Shown: piece after piece, positions 35,831 through 44,864 of the stretch
Layout: each line of letters begins with the position of its first letter
Position numbering within the stretch: the first letter of the stretch is position 1
Source: Magicicada septendecula
Lineage: Eukaryota; Arthropoda; Insecta; Hemiptera; Cicadidae
Assembly: GCA_034769895.1 (NCBI GenBank)
Contig: CM068369.1
Coordinates: 151,669,574 to 151,733,573, forward strand
Length of the DNA: 64,000 nucleotides
Reading direction: 5' to 3'
Notes under the pieces: model-generated
Database searches by the model: none
Told to the model about the DNA's origin: nothing
Seen by the model: only the letters and a program-made list of their open reading frames with translations
Position numbers and translations under genes: made by a program

Positions 35831-36646
35831 ATGGATGCTCAGCGTGAAGGAGATCTTCATCATGAAGACTTTTTATCTTTAGAAGATATTATAAGATTAA
35901 TTTATTATATTGGTTTGACTTCTTATGGTCAATGGGAAGACATGATAAGAAAAATAAAACCTGAAATTATTTCACTTGATGATGTAAATGTGTTTTCGTT
36001 ATTTGTACAGTTATTAGATGTCACAAAAAAAATAAAAATAGCCCTGGAGATTACAACTGTCCGTTCACAGAAAGATATGTTATTTTTAAATACGTATCTA
36101 TTTGATATAGACGAAATTTATAATTATTTAAATACACATATTATGAATTTTAAAGACAAAATTATTTCAAGAACAGTTTTTACGACTATTAATTCTATAA
36201 TTAAAAAAAATATGTATACTGAAGGAGAAAATACAATGGACATTGTTAATGTTGATGATGATGACAATGACGATAATGATGATGACGATGATGATGATGA
36301 TGATGAATTTAACAAAATATTTACGTCAATTAAACGAAAATCTAAAAAAAATGATAAAACTGATGAACTGTTTGAGCAGTTTGTATCTTTTAAATCGAAT
36401 GGTTCCAATAAGACGCTAACGACACCCGGCGAAAAGGGGTCATATTTGATAAAAATAGATATTTCTGATACCAATGATTTAAGAGGCGTAGATAGGAAAG
36501 ACAGATGGCTTAAAGCGGCTTATAGAAGCCAATTTTTATTGCAATGTAAAGATACGACATATACACAACTACATAAAATTATATTAATGAAATCTCGAGA
36601 GTTGGCAAGAATTAAAAATGTTAAGAAACAGCTTTTCAAAAATTGA
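35831..36646 (+). CDS. Maverick protein of unknown function with Asp-rich linker, 271 aa
   Basis: Second rightward gene. Residues 1-135 are helical and hydrophobic/charged. A block of about 20 mostly Asp residues follows (~140-160), then a Lys-rich stretch (KRKSKKND) that could be a nuclear localisation signal, and a basic C-terminus (MKSRELARIKNVKKQ). The layout suggests a DNA- or chromatin-associated factor but no known domain is seen. Frame intact. The antisense poly-Ser ORF is a shadow of the Asp block. Confidence 0.6.
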   Translation: MDAQREGDLHHEDFLSLEDIIRLIYYIGLTSYGQWEDMIRKIKPEIISLDDVNVFSLFVQLLDVTKKIKIALEITTVRSQKDMLFLNTYLFDIDEIYNYLNTHIMNFKDKIISRTVFTTINSIIKKNMYTEGENTMDIVNVDDDDNDDNDDDDDDDDDEFNKIFTSIKRKSKKNDKTDELFEQFVSFKSNGSNKTLTTPGEKGSYLIKIDISDTNDLRGVDRKDRWLKAAYRSQFLLQCKDTTYTQLHKIILMKSRELARIKNVKKQLFKN

Positions 36647-37054
36647 ATCTTTTGTATGTAAAATATGTTGTAGTATGTAGTACATCAATTTTGTATTGTA
36701 AAAGTAAAATTTGCAAGTTCCTCTTCATCATAATGTTTTCTAAGTATTAACAAAAAAAGCTGGTATCAAAAAATCATATTGTATGTATGTATGTTTATGA
36801 ATGGTAATTATATATATTTTTTGTAATATAAAAAATCATTGAATCTTTTGTATGTAGTACAACAATTTTGTATTGTAAAAGAATGTATGTATGTTTATGA
36901 ATGGTAATTATATGTTTTTTGTAATAGAAAAAAATTATATTATATGTATACGTGTATGCTTTGTATTTAGTAAATAAAAATCAAAAATGAAAATGTTTTT
37001 TAAATTTTTTATTTTTTTAAAAAACCTTTATTTTACATATAATTACAATAAAAG
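36647..37054. other. Convergent 3' intergenic region with short duplications
   Basis: It separates rightward and leftward genes. It contains a ~110-bp duplication (gaatcttttgtatgta and tgtatgtttatgaatggtaa, twice each) and several AATAAA/TTTATT signals, so it probably serves as polyadenylation region for both sides. Confidence 0.5.
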
Positions 37055-37620
37055 TTAAGCAATCATACAGTCCCAACAATTTATTCTTTTAGTTTCTTCA
37101 TCATGTTCATCACACAAACAGTTCCAATATTGAATTATCCATTTAGTAATATAAAACACGTTACTTAATGCACAGTTTGTTGAAGAGTGATCATATGGAC
37201 AACGTATACTATTTACAGACTGCTTCTTCAAAACGCTTAGAGATGGACACTTGAGTGATTCAATATCCACTATTTTTACATGACAGTTCAATTCTTTTTG
37301 TAAAGTTATTTTTTTTCACGTCCTTTTATATAAATACACTTTCCATATATATATGAATTTAATATTACTGGAAGTTCACTATATTCTGTTAATCCACAAT
37401 TCCAACTAAGTCCAAGATAATTATTGTTAATCCAGTCATTAACTTTTTTTTTCTTTTCTGATAAATGTCTATAATCGAATGGAGGTAAGAATAAGTATTG
37501 ATTACAAATACCAGCGAATTTAGCGTTTACTATAGGTTGCACACACAATTCTTTAATAATATAATTGTTTCCATCATCGCGAAAACTTTGAAAGTCGATA
37601 ACGTATTCCATTGCGTGCAA
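37055..37620 (-). pseudogene. Frameshifted paralogue of the DFQ-type gene
   Basis: Two ORFs (104 and 78 codons) together align along the whole intact neighbour at 37678-38220. They begin with the same MHAMEYVIDFQ and retain the CPSL...RCPY...NCALSNV zinc-like cluster. The break falls in a run of eight A (minus strand) at about 37308-37315. The upstream 60-bp segments of both copies are near identical (cagcagaactgata), so the duplication included the promoter. Confidence 0.8.
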
Positions 37621-37677
37621 CAGCAGAACTGATATAAGTTTTGCGTAAGTAGGAGATCAAAATATCAACTACGTAAA

Positions 37678-38220
37678 TCATACAGTCCCCACACTTTCAA
37701 TTTCTTTAATTTGTAATACACTGTTCCAGTATTCGATAATCCACTTAGTTAAATGATGTACATTATTTAAAGCACAATAATACGAATTATGTTTGAAAGG
37801 ACAGTGAATAGAATATGGAGTCTGCTGTTTTAACACTTTTAAGGATGGACAATCGAGTGTTTCCATATCTACTATTTTCACATAACAATTAAATTCTTTT
37901 TCTAATGCTACTTTTTTTTCTGATCCTTTAACATAAATACATTTACCGTTCATATATTTATTTAATATAAACTCTAGATCGTTATAATCTTGAAGACCGC
38001 ACTTCCAGCTAAGTCCAAGATTGGTTTTAATCCATTTATTAACGTTTTTTTTCTTCTCTGACAAATGTTTGTAATTAAATGGTGGTAAAAACAAATACTG
38101 ATCACTAGCACCAGAAAATTTGTTATCTTGTATACACTGAATACAAAGTTCTTTAAAAATGAAATTGTTTCCATCATCGCGAAAACCTTGAAAATCGATA
38201 ACGTATTCCATTGCGTGCAA
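37678..38220 (-). CDS. DFQ-type protein common in insect Mavericks, 180 aa
   Basis: It starts MHAMEYVIDFQGFRDDGNN; the true start may be the second Met. The N-terminal VIDFQGF strand resembles the first strand of RNase H-fold exonucleases (where an Asp and Glu would bind metal), but later catalytic residues are not evident. The C-terminal part has a Cys/His set (CPSLKVL, HCPFKHNSYYCAL) fitting a zinc site. Similar insect proteins are known to me only as uncharacterised. It lies beside a frameshifted paralogue and downstream of the capsid genes on the same strand. Confidence 0.6.
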   Translation of the reverse strand: MHAMEYVIDFQGFRDDGNNFIFKELCIQCIQDNKFSGASDQYLFLPPFNYKHLSEKKKNVNKWIKTNLGLSWKCGLQDYNDLEFILNKYMNGKCIYVKGSEKKVALEKEFNCYVKIVDMETLDCPSLKVLKQQTPYSIHCPFKHNSYYCALNNVHHLTKWIIEYWNSVLQIKEIESVGTV

Positions 38221-38252
38221 CAGCAGAACTGATACACTTTTTATCTACGTAA

Positions 38253-39493
38253 TTATATTTTAAATACTTTTCTTACAGTACCAGATAAAGGCGTATATTG
38301 CATAATTGTATCGTAAAAAATGAGACAGTAGATAGTAGTTTTTTCCGGTATGTCTGTTGACGTCTCAATATCCAGACGAATGTCTATTGAACCAGTTTTT
38401 AATGATTCATTTTGTTTTGAACAATCAATTACACAAAAAGGTGTATACGTTAGAAAGTTTGAACGATTTATCATTGGCGAATTTTCACTGTTGTAATAAT
38501 ACGAGGACTGAAATAATGAATAATACTCATGTAGAATCGACGTTTCACCATTAAAATTATCATACGGATAGTATTCTGAATTTAAATATAACTTTACGTT
38601 ATAGAAAGAGGCAAGATCAAAATGTGCTGGGTTTTTATGTACATTATTTTTTCTGTCAGTCTGAAAACCTACAATAACGTAACGAGGTTTATCTGATTGT
38701 GATGACGTTTTAACAGTCCAAGTAAGTTTGTTTGCTTTTGGCACAGACGGATACTCGTAAAGTTCCCATTTTCGAAACGGCATTAATAATGGTCGATCAA
38801 TTTGTACTATCTTCAGAAAATCTACCTTTACTACGTCGTTAACATAAACATACGGAATTCTCCATGATATATATTTTATTTTAAATTTGTATGTGTTTAC
38901 TGTTTCAAGTAAAATTACTGCATTATTATCAGTGGACGCTCTAATTAAAACTAATTCTTGCTTTACATTTAACAAAATCTTTTTAAAATCTTCAGCAAAT
39001 CCAAACAACCTTTTTAATGGGATACAGAAGCTAATATCTTTTGATGATGGTGCCATATGACTTATTAAATCTGAGGCCCATCCACTATTTTCTAAAGTGT
39101 TAATTTCGTATGGTTTAATCGTTAACATATTCTTAATTGTTGATGTTATTCCAACATTTTTAACTCTATCGACTTCTGATCCACTTATTTCGTATCTAAT
39201 TTCATCAAACAAAAATGCTAAAGCATTTGAACATACAGTAATTTTAAAGTTTGATCATATATACCATTATTATTAGTGTATTCTAGTTTTATATGAAGGT
39301 AACTTTCACACGGTAATGTGTACACATCTTGTTGATTAATTGGAATTCTAATTTCGTCATTATTATTGAATGTAGTAGAGGTGTACGGTAGATGAGTGTG
39401 ATAAGCTAATCCTACTATCGATTCATCTTGATACACAACATCTTCTATAATATTTAGAATGCTAGCGTTTACGTTTTGAATATTAAGGTTCAT
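38253..39493 (-). pseudogene. MCP: Maverick major capsid protein (double jelly-roll), frameshifted
   Basis: The 91-codon N-terminal part (39218-39493) and 319-codon C-terminal part (38253-39212) together cover an insect Maverick MCP of ~410 residues. Diagnostic segments are EIRYEISGSEVDRVKNVGIT, followed by a CIPLKRLFGFAEDFKKI stretch and LVLIRAS. MCP builds the hexons of the icosahedral shell. The frames are offset at about 39215-39235, so full-length capsid cannot be made from this copy as read. The start ATG overlaps the stop of the upstream 52-aa ORF (ATGA). Confidence 0.85.
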
Positions 39494-39648
39494 TTTTTGT
39501 TTAAATAATCCTTTATTACTGTTAATCCCAATGACTGTAGAAATTTCAGGTTTTGTGGTGTTAACCGGTCGATATTCATATCTTTACTACTTGTAATTGG
39601 CTTATTTGCAGTTGTTTTATTGATTCCGTAATAAAAAATAAGACCCAT
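39490..39648 (-). CDS. Small Maverick ORF upstream of MCP, 52 aa
   Basis: An ATG-initiated frame that ends on a TGA overlapping the MCP start. It contains DRLTPQNLKFLQSLGL near its C-terminus, a short helical motif, after a hydrophobic start (MGLIFYYG). The position between minor and major capsid genes and the 4-bp overlap suggest a virion or assembly factor. Its preservation beside a broken MCP is notable. Below the usual ORF length cut-off. Confidence 0.6.
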   Translation of the reverse strand: MGLIFYYGINKTTANKPITSSKDMNIDRLTPQNLKFLQSLGLTVIKDYLNKK

Positions 39649-39650
39649 TA

Positions 39651-40376
39651 TTATTGTTTTCTCAAATACAAACGTAACGTAATTATTTCGTTTCGAAAAT
39701 TAATCAGTCTTCCTTGTTGATCTTCTAGTCTTACTACAATATTATGTATCCTAGATGTGTTTACTGGTAAATATATCACGTTGGTAGGTTTTTCAACAAT
39801 TTTAAAACCTGGCGGAACACTAGGATAGAATTCGTGTATTATGTGATCTGGAATTCCGTTGTTATACGAGCCGCTAATTAAATTACAAAATAATCGGATG
39901 CTCTCTACTCGAACAATACTTATCGGTAAGGTTGAACTGTACCATTTATTTGGATTTATTATACATGTTTCAAATCCTAATATGGTTGCTAACGAATCGG
40001 GTTTACTAAAATCAATTTGAACGTTAGAATAAATTTCACTTTTTAATGTATTATTATTCGCCTTTATAATTATTTTTACATTTTCATCATGTTGAATTAA
40101 GTAATCGTTAATAAACGTTGCGATATCTGAAATTTCATAAGAGCCAGTAGGCAATACTATTTTCTTATCAGTACCATAATATAATACATTGTTAATTCCT
40201 TCCTCTATATTAGGTATTGAATGATATGTCATAAAGTCAATTAATCCTAGTTCCCATTTTTCATCACTTAACTCGATTGGTGGAAAAATATCACATGTTA
40301 ATACGGATCCTTTACCGCTTAGACAAAACATTATTACTAAGAAACTGTAAACACAAATGACCGCAGTTGACTGCAT
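39651..40376 (-). CDS. Maverick minor capsid (penton, single jelly-roll) protein
   Basis: 241 residues from the first ATG. Family-typical text starts at FPPIELSDEKWELGLIDF, then YHSIPNI and the IVLPTGSYEI stretch, ending in a beta-rich C-terminus. It would form the pentameric vertices. The first ~15 residues overlap the protease reading frame, so the internal Met at about residue 16 is a likely true start. Frame intact. Confidence 0.85.
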   Translation of the reverse strand: MQSTAVICVYSFLVIMFCLSGKGSVLTCDIFPPIELSDEKWELGLIDFMTYHSIPNIEEGINNVLYYGTDKKIVLPTGSYEISDIATFINDYLIQHDENVKIIIKANNNTLKSEIYSNVQIDFSKPDSLATILGFETCIINPNKWYSSTLPISIVRVESIRLFCNLISGSYNNGIPDHIIHEFYPSVPPGFKIVEKPTNVIYLPVNTSRIHNIVVRLEDQQGRLINFRNEIITLRLYLRKQ

Positions 40377-40623
40377 CCATATTTTGTCTTCGTGTATAAT
40401 TATAAACGATTTCGATAGATGGTTGATTTGATGAATAAAAGTAATTAATTAGTTCGATAGGTGGTCTTAAATTACCAAAACTATCAAAATAATTAACTTT
40501 ATTTTTACGTTTAAAATAACATACCCAGTGAGTACCATGACCATAACTATTATCTAAATTAACTATTCCAGTTTCATTTTGCCAAATTCCAGCGTGTAAC
40601 GGTAATGTGTCACGCATAAACAC
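40312..40623 (-). CDS. Adenain-like cysteine protease (maturation protease), 5' end uncertain
   Basis: The C48/adenain-type core has His32 (GHGTHWVCYF), Asp47 (YFDSFG), an oxyanion Gln80 and Cys87 (NCGHLC). It should process capsid precursors. Family members start further upstream: the same frame continues without ATG through NFRGVF and a PLSIQDLLLYVEQLKI helix to the A-run near 40741-40751. So 103 aa is only the ATG-bounded core, and the real N-terminus is either lost or reached by a frame change from the basic ORF upstream. Confidence 0.85.
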   Translation of the reverse strand: MFMRDTLPLHAGIWQNETGIVNLDNSYGHGTHWVCYFKRKNKVNYFDSFGNLRPPIELINYFYSSNQPSIEIVYNYTRRQNMDAVNCGHLCLQFLSNNVLSKR

Positions 40624-40651
40624 TCCTCTGAAATTAGGAATCTTTAATTGT

Positions 40652-40846
40652 TCAACATACAGTAGTAAATCTTGAATTGAAAGCGGACGTATAGGAATAC
40701 TCTTTATTATTTTCGCCGTCTTTGTTTCGTTTTTCTTTTCTTTTTTTTTTTAGACCTCCTCCTCTTTTTTTATACGGTCTCAAATATAAACCTCTTCCAC
40801 TTTTACCAGCAAAACGTTTTAAATAATTATAAACTCTGTTAGACAT
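40652..40846 (-). CDS. Basic virion-type protein, 64 aa as read
   Basis: It starts MSNRVYNYLKRFAGK, then GRGLYLRPYKKRGGG and a Lys/Arg run, recalling the Arg/Lys/Gly-rich core proteins of Mavericks and adenoviruses. The distal ~20 residues follow an 11-A tract in which frame is ambiguous. Read one base differently, the frame would enter the protease. Probably a DNA-condensing or protease-leader segment. Confidence 0.55.
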   Translation of the reverse strand: MSNRVYNYLKRFAGKSGRGLYLRPYKKRGGGLKKKRKEKRNKDGENNKEYSYTSAFNSRFTTVC

Positions 40847-41241
40847 AGTTTTTTTTTTTTTTTTATTCCCCCACCAAATTTACTTTTAGCTTTCATTATG
40901 TTAGTTACTGACCACGCTGCAGCTTTCTCCCCGAACGATGCGTCACTTGATTTAACACGTTCCCAAGCTCTTTCAGCTAATTCCTTATCAGCCTTAGCGC
41001 GATTTGTAGAATCTGAATACTTTGAATATGCAATATCGTGTTGTTTACAAGCAGCGTCAAGCTTATTAATTCCTGGATCACCTCTTTGTAATCGTTTCGC
41101 TAAATTTGTACCGGGTCCACAATACTGATAACCGGGTAAATGAAGTTCGACAGGTAATAAATCAATTGATTTGTTTATAACTTTTCCAAGAATATTACTC
41201 ACTAGACCACCGCCTTCTATCTTGTTTGGATACAGATGCAT
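40819..41241 (-). CDS. Parvovirus-type phospholipase A2 domain protein
   Basis: 140 residues. It has a calcium loop YCGPGT (40-45) and a catalytic His68-Asp69 in AACKQHDIAY, with a second helix Asp at ~85. This fits the PLA2 family found in parvovirus VP1 and adintoviruses, thought to breach membranes during entry. The last ~12 residues are read through a run of 14-15 A at the 3' end into the next gene, so the natural stop is probably at that tract. It overlaps the start of the basic protein gene. Confidence 0.88.
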   Translation of the reverse strand: MHLYPNKIEGGGLVSNILGKVINKSIDLLPVELHLPGYQYCGPGTNLAKRLQRGDPGINKLDAACKQHDIAYSKYSDSTNRAKADKELAERAWERVKSSDASFGEKAAAWSVTNIMKAKSKFGGGIKKKKKLCLTEFIII

Positions 41242-42135
41242 TTATGACGTTTCATATAAACTTTGTATTATATATACAATGCGAAATTCGTTTATAGTTT
41301 TAACAGGATTATCTTTAGTGCACTCCTTATATAATTTATATAATATTCTAACTAAGGTGCTGTCAACTTTATAGTCTTCTAGATCTAATTTAAATGCATT
41401 CATAACCCTTGTTAAAGTCTTTTGATTTATAACGTCTGTATCATCTTTAGGATCAGCAACATTAGTCAATCTGCTTTCATTAAAATCTATACTATTTTCC
41501 TCTTCACTTCGTAAATAATATATTTTATCATCTATATATCGTTTACATTCATCTTTTGTATTATTTATACCTGTTAATAAAGTCTGTTTATTTATAGCGT
41601 CAAGCAAATTAATAGGATCTGCTACATTAATTAACCTTTTTTGCTTGAAATCACAACAATTAGTTTGTGTTTTTTCATCAGGTAATTTATTATCAACATA
41701 AAGTTTATTGGCAGCATCAAATTTATAAACAGGTGGTGCGATATGAGCCACACGATTATTCTTGAATGAATACACTGGATTATTATCCACCTTAATTGGT
41801 ATTCTATCAGCTAAATATGATTTAGTAGCATTTTCTAAATAATTTTTATTTACAGCGTCACAAGGTTCGTTAGGATCGGCTAAATTAATAACTTTTTTCA
41901 TCTTAACATCGTAACAATCGTCTGTATTTGTTAAAGTAATCGAATTTGTTCTCATATATTTTACATTTACGGCATCATCATCCAATTCAGGATCGCCCAC
42001 ATTACATAATCGTTTATTACTTATATTAAAATTTCCGTCGTCAGTTAATTTAAATCCTTCTCCAGGCGGTCCACGCTGAACGTTGGAACTAACCGCTAAG
42101 TCACCACTATAGTGTCCGAATTTATCGATACTCAT
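41242..42135 (-). CDS. Fibre-like structural protein with NVADP/DAVNK repeats, 297 aa
   Basis: At least five repeats of the form NVxDPxxxxDAVNKxYL are spaced ~40-55 residues apart (for example NLADPNEPCDAVNKNYL and NVADPINLLDAINKQTL). This motif is familiar from trimeric phage tail fibres and from Maverick structural proteins. It starts MSIDKFGHYSGDL, preceded by an ATGA overlap with the upstream gene stop. It probably forms a host-attachment fibre or spike (inference). Frame intact. Confidence 0.7.
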   Translation of the reverse strand: MSIDKFGHYSGDLAVSSNVQRGPPGEGFKLTDDGNFNISNKRLCNVGDPELDDDAVNVKYMRTNSITLTNTDDCYDVKMKKVINLADPNEPCDAVNKNYLENATKSYLADRIPIKVDNNPVYSFKNNRVAHIAPPVYKFDAANKLYVDNKLPDEKTQTNCCDFKQKRLINVADPINLLDAINKQTLLTGINNTKDECKRYIDDKIYYLRSEEENSIDFNESRLTNVADPKDDTDVINQKTLTRVMNAFKLDLEDYKVDSTLVRILYKLYKECTKDNPVKTINEFRIVYIIQSLYETS

Positions 42136-43226
42136 TTTGAAAATATCGCTTCAAACGTTGCTCCGTCTTCTTTTATTATACCGGCCTCCTGTAGCTCTTC
42201 AATAATTGATAATATTTCATTTTCATGACCCGAATGACCTGCACTTTGTGAAGCAATCAATAATTTTAATCTATCGCATAATTCATTTACATTATTCCAG
42301 TACACAAACATTGGTTTATTGTTACTGAAATTTAATAAACCGCGACCTTCTGTATCACTATGCAATCGGCTACTTCCAACTTTTGATGCGGATGATTGTG
42401 AAAGCTTATTAATAATAGGCTTAATTATATTTTTATATTTGTAACTAGTACTGCTTTTAACTCTGTTTGTCTTTAAACTTAAATATGCCGCGGTTTCACT
42501 TATTATACGCGAGTAGTCGTCTAAATCTTCTTGTGAATATACATAAGCATTTGGGGTTTTCATAAAAATGAGATCGTACAAACCAGGTGTACCTTTGTAC
42601 ATAACATTATTAATTGTAATAATATCACTTTCATCAGTCTTTAAAGGGTATTTACCTAACATTAAAATATTATTATCTCCAAAATATGGACCAAAAACAT
42701 GATCAATATCATGATTACTGTCATCAAAAAATTTACGCATATAGTGTCTTATTAACGGACCTTTAAACCATATATCGATAAAAGGTTCAATTGATTGTCG
42801 TCCTTTTGATGTTGACATCAATTCTTCAACCGTGGGTAAGGTTTCATACGTTATTTCTTCTTCACGCGGCAATGGTAACGGTGTTTCTACTGTTCGTTTG
42901 TTCGATATTGGGATGTTTTCGGTCTCTTCTGAAAACCTTTTGTTTTGTAAACGCGACTGAATATCGTCCATTTCAACATCTAATTGTTGTTCTTCTTTTT
43001 TACTCAATGACGAATTCGTTTTCTCTTGTACTAACTTTTGTAACGGAGTGATAATAGGTTTCAACGATTTTTCTGCAAACTGTTCTTCATCAATAACATT
43101 TTGTGTTAGAGTCTGATGTTTTTTTCGAATATTTTTTCTTATTTTTTTAATTTCATTGACAAGCTTCTCTTGCTTGTCAAGGGAACGTGACTTCTTCGAT
43201 GACATATTGATAAGTAATAAAAACAT
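42132..43226 (-). CDS. DUF8207-like Maverick protein, 364 aa
   Basis: A long Lys/Glu coiled N-terminal half is followed by a conserved block FGPYFGDNNILMLGKYPL, then YKGTPGLYDLIFMK, typical of the DUF8207 region of arthropod Mavericks. The second Met (MSSKKSRSLDKQ) is the likelier start because the first seven residues are hydrophobic filler. It lies between the packaging ATPase and the fibre-like gene, so a structural or assembly role is likely. Confidence 0.7.
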   Translation of the reverse strand: MFLLLINMSSKKSRSLDKQEKLVNEIKKIRKNIRKKHQTLTQNVIDEEQFAEKSLKPIITPLQKLVQEKTNSSLSKKEEQQLDVEMDDIQSRLQNKRFSEETENIPISNKRTVETPLPLPREEEITYETLPTVEELMSTSKGRQSIEPFIDIWFKGPLIRHYMRKFFDDSNHDIDHVFGPYFGDNNILMLGKYPLKTDESDIITINNVMYKGTPGLYDLIFMKTPNAYVYSQEDLDDYSRIISETAAYLSLKTNRVKSSTSYKYKNIIKPIINKLSQSSASKVGSSRLHSDTEGRGLLNFSNNKPMFVYWNNVNELCDRLKLLIASQSAGHSGHENEILSIIEELQEAGIIKEDGATFEAIFSK

Positions 43227-43232
43227 TTTCGA

Positions 43233-43925
43233 TTACAAATTAGTAATATAGATATCAAAATCAAAACGATAACGACCGCCACAATTCATATCACTTTCTT
43301 TATCTATAACAAAAAAGCCTTTTTTGCGTCTTGTCCATGCTTTAGAACAAAGTTCTTTAAACATTTCAAATGTCATATCAGTATTAACATGATCTCTGTA
43401 TATATGTTTTAAATTTAGTTCGTCTTGTTGAAAAATAATTATTAAATTCGCGTTATCACGAATCAAGTGTTTTGGGATTCGAACATATGTTTGACATATA
43501 TAAATAACATTATTATTTTTATGTCTACATATTGTAAAATGATTTCTTATATTATCTTGTTGTTCACATGCTACATCATCAAATATAATAACTGAATTTT
43601 GTTCAGTATCATCAGGATGAATGACTTGATCATTTTCTGAAAATTTATAGTATTTTATTGTTGGTATACCTGATAAAACTGTTTCTAAAAATTTGTACTT
43701 TGACTGATACAACGATTTTGAAAAAACATAAACGTTCTCAAAACATAAACCATTAGGACTGAACAAAAGATTAAGCATTAGGTTTGTTTTACCAGTATTA
43801 CTTGGCCCAATGATAAGAGCCCTGACATTATTTGGTAACAACTCGCTATGGACTCTTTCTTTTTTCTCCATAGATTTATCAAAATTACAAATACGTATTT
43901 TTTTTGTTTGCTGCACTATTTTCAT
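43233..43925 (-). CDS. FtsK/HerA-type genome packaging ATPase
   Basis: 230 residues, the usual Maverick length. Walker A is GPSNTGKT (40-47), Walker B VIIFDD (112-117), and a sensor Gln lies in NVIYICQTY (~145). It drives DNA translocation into capsids. The C-terminus ends RYRFDFDIYITNL. Frame intact. Confidence 0.92.
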   Translation of the reverse strand: MKIVQQTKKIRICNFDKSMEKKERVHSELLPNNVRALIIGPSNTGKTNLMLNLLFSPNGLCFENVYVFSKSLYQSKYKFLETVLSGIPTIKYYKFSENDQVIHPDDTEQNSVIIFDDVACEQQDNIRNHFTICRHKNNNVIYICQTYVRIPKHLIRDNANLIIIFQQDELNLKHIYRDHVNTDMTFEMFKELCSKAWTRRKKGFFVIDKESDMNCGGRYRFDFDIYITNL

Positions 43926-43940
43926 TATTAAAAAAATAGT

Positions 43941-44864
43941 TCAAATGATTTGGTTTTTATCAATCCAACTGTTATGCGACTTATCGTATCCTAACCACTG
44001 AACAAGTAGTTTATTACCTTTACGTTTTAATATTTTTTCAATTAAAAATATATTGTCGTATTTTGTTTTACTAATTTCTTGTTCGTAAAATCCACCATCT
44101 AATACGGTTCCTGTATCATCTTTTAAAATATATGTTCTAGGTACTGTTTGCTTAATATTATGAATTGTAAATATTTCATTTGTCCAATTTGGTAAATAAC
44201 CTTTGGTAAAAATTTGTTTGTATTTACTAATTCTCACTCTATCCCCAACTTTATATTTCGCAGGTTTCTTATTAACAAATATTCGTTTTTTATTTATTTG
44301 TATCAATACCCTTTTCTCATTACTTATATTAACATCTTTAGGTTTCATACTTATAGTTCTGTGTACAGTATTATTATATTTTTTCAATAACTGAGGAAGT
44401 ACTTCGATCCATGTATACTTTCCACTTGTAGTAAACCACTTCCACATATGGTTTTTTAAAGTACGATTAAAACGTTCAATGATAGAGGCTTTTTTATCTG
44501 AATAAGTCGAATAATGATTTATATTATAACGATTAAATAATTGCTGAATCGGTAAATTGTAAAATTCTTTTCCTTTATCAGTTTGCAAATGTTTCATTTT
44601 GTTTACATGTAATATAGGCATTAGAGCTTTTACAATTTCGTGTGAGACTTTTGATTTTAACGGAACTGCAAATGCAAATTTACTAAAACAATTTATCACT
44701 GTTAGTATATATTTATAACCTTTATTTAACTTTGAAAAAGAAATCATTTCTACAAGGTCAGCTTGATATAAATCGTGAATACCTTTCAGTTCGACATTGC
44801 GTGTAGGAAAATTTCTTCTCGCTTGCTTATGCAATTCATTACTTATCTCCTGTCTGATGCTCAT
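43941..44864 (-). CDS. Retrovirus-like integrase of the Maverick, N-terminally short
   Basis: 307 residues. The rve catalytic core has Asp36 (YQADLVEM), Asp96 (LQTDKGKEF) and Glu130 (SIIERFNRT). An SH3-like basic region (KYKVGDRVRISKYK) follows, then a C-terminal chromodomain ending VQWLGYDKSHNSW. The zinc-binding/helical N-terminal domain expected before the core is absent; only its last residues (ELHKQARRNFP) remain. It cuts and joins element ends, giving 6-bp duplications. A 100-bp inverted fragment of this gene sits at 30339-30439. Confidence 0.92.
   Translation of the reverse strand: MSIRQEISNELHKQARRNFPTRNVELKGIHDLYQADLVEMISFSKLNKGYKYILTVINCFSKFAFAVPLKSKVSHEIVKALMPILHVNKMKHLQTDKGKEFYNLPIQQLFNRYNINHYSTYSDKKASIIERFNRTLKNHMWKWFTTSGKYTWIEVLPQLLKKYNNTVHRTISMKPKDVNISNEKRVLIQINKKRIFVNKKPAKYKVGDRVRISKYKQIFTKGYLPNWTNEIFTIHNIKQTVPRTYILKDDTGTVLDGGFYEQEISKTKYDNIFLIEKILKRKGNKLLVQWLGYDKSHNSWIDKNQII

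Noticed and set aside
36124-36474. Poly-Ser minus-strand ORF
   Set aside because: Antisense of the Asp tract in the 271-aa gene.
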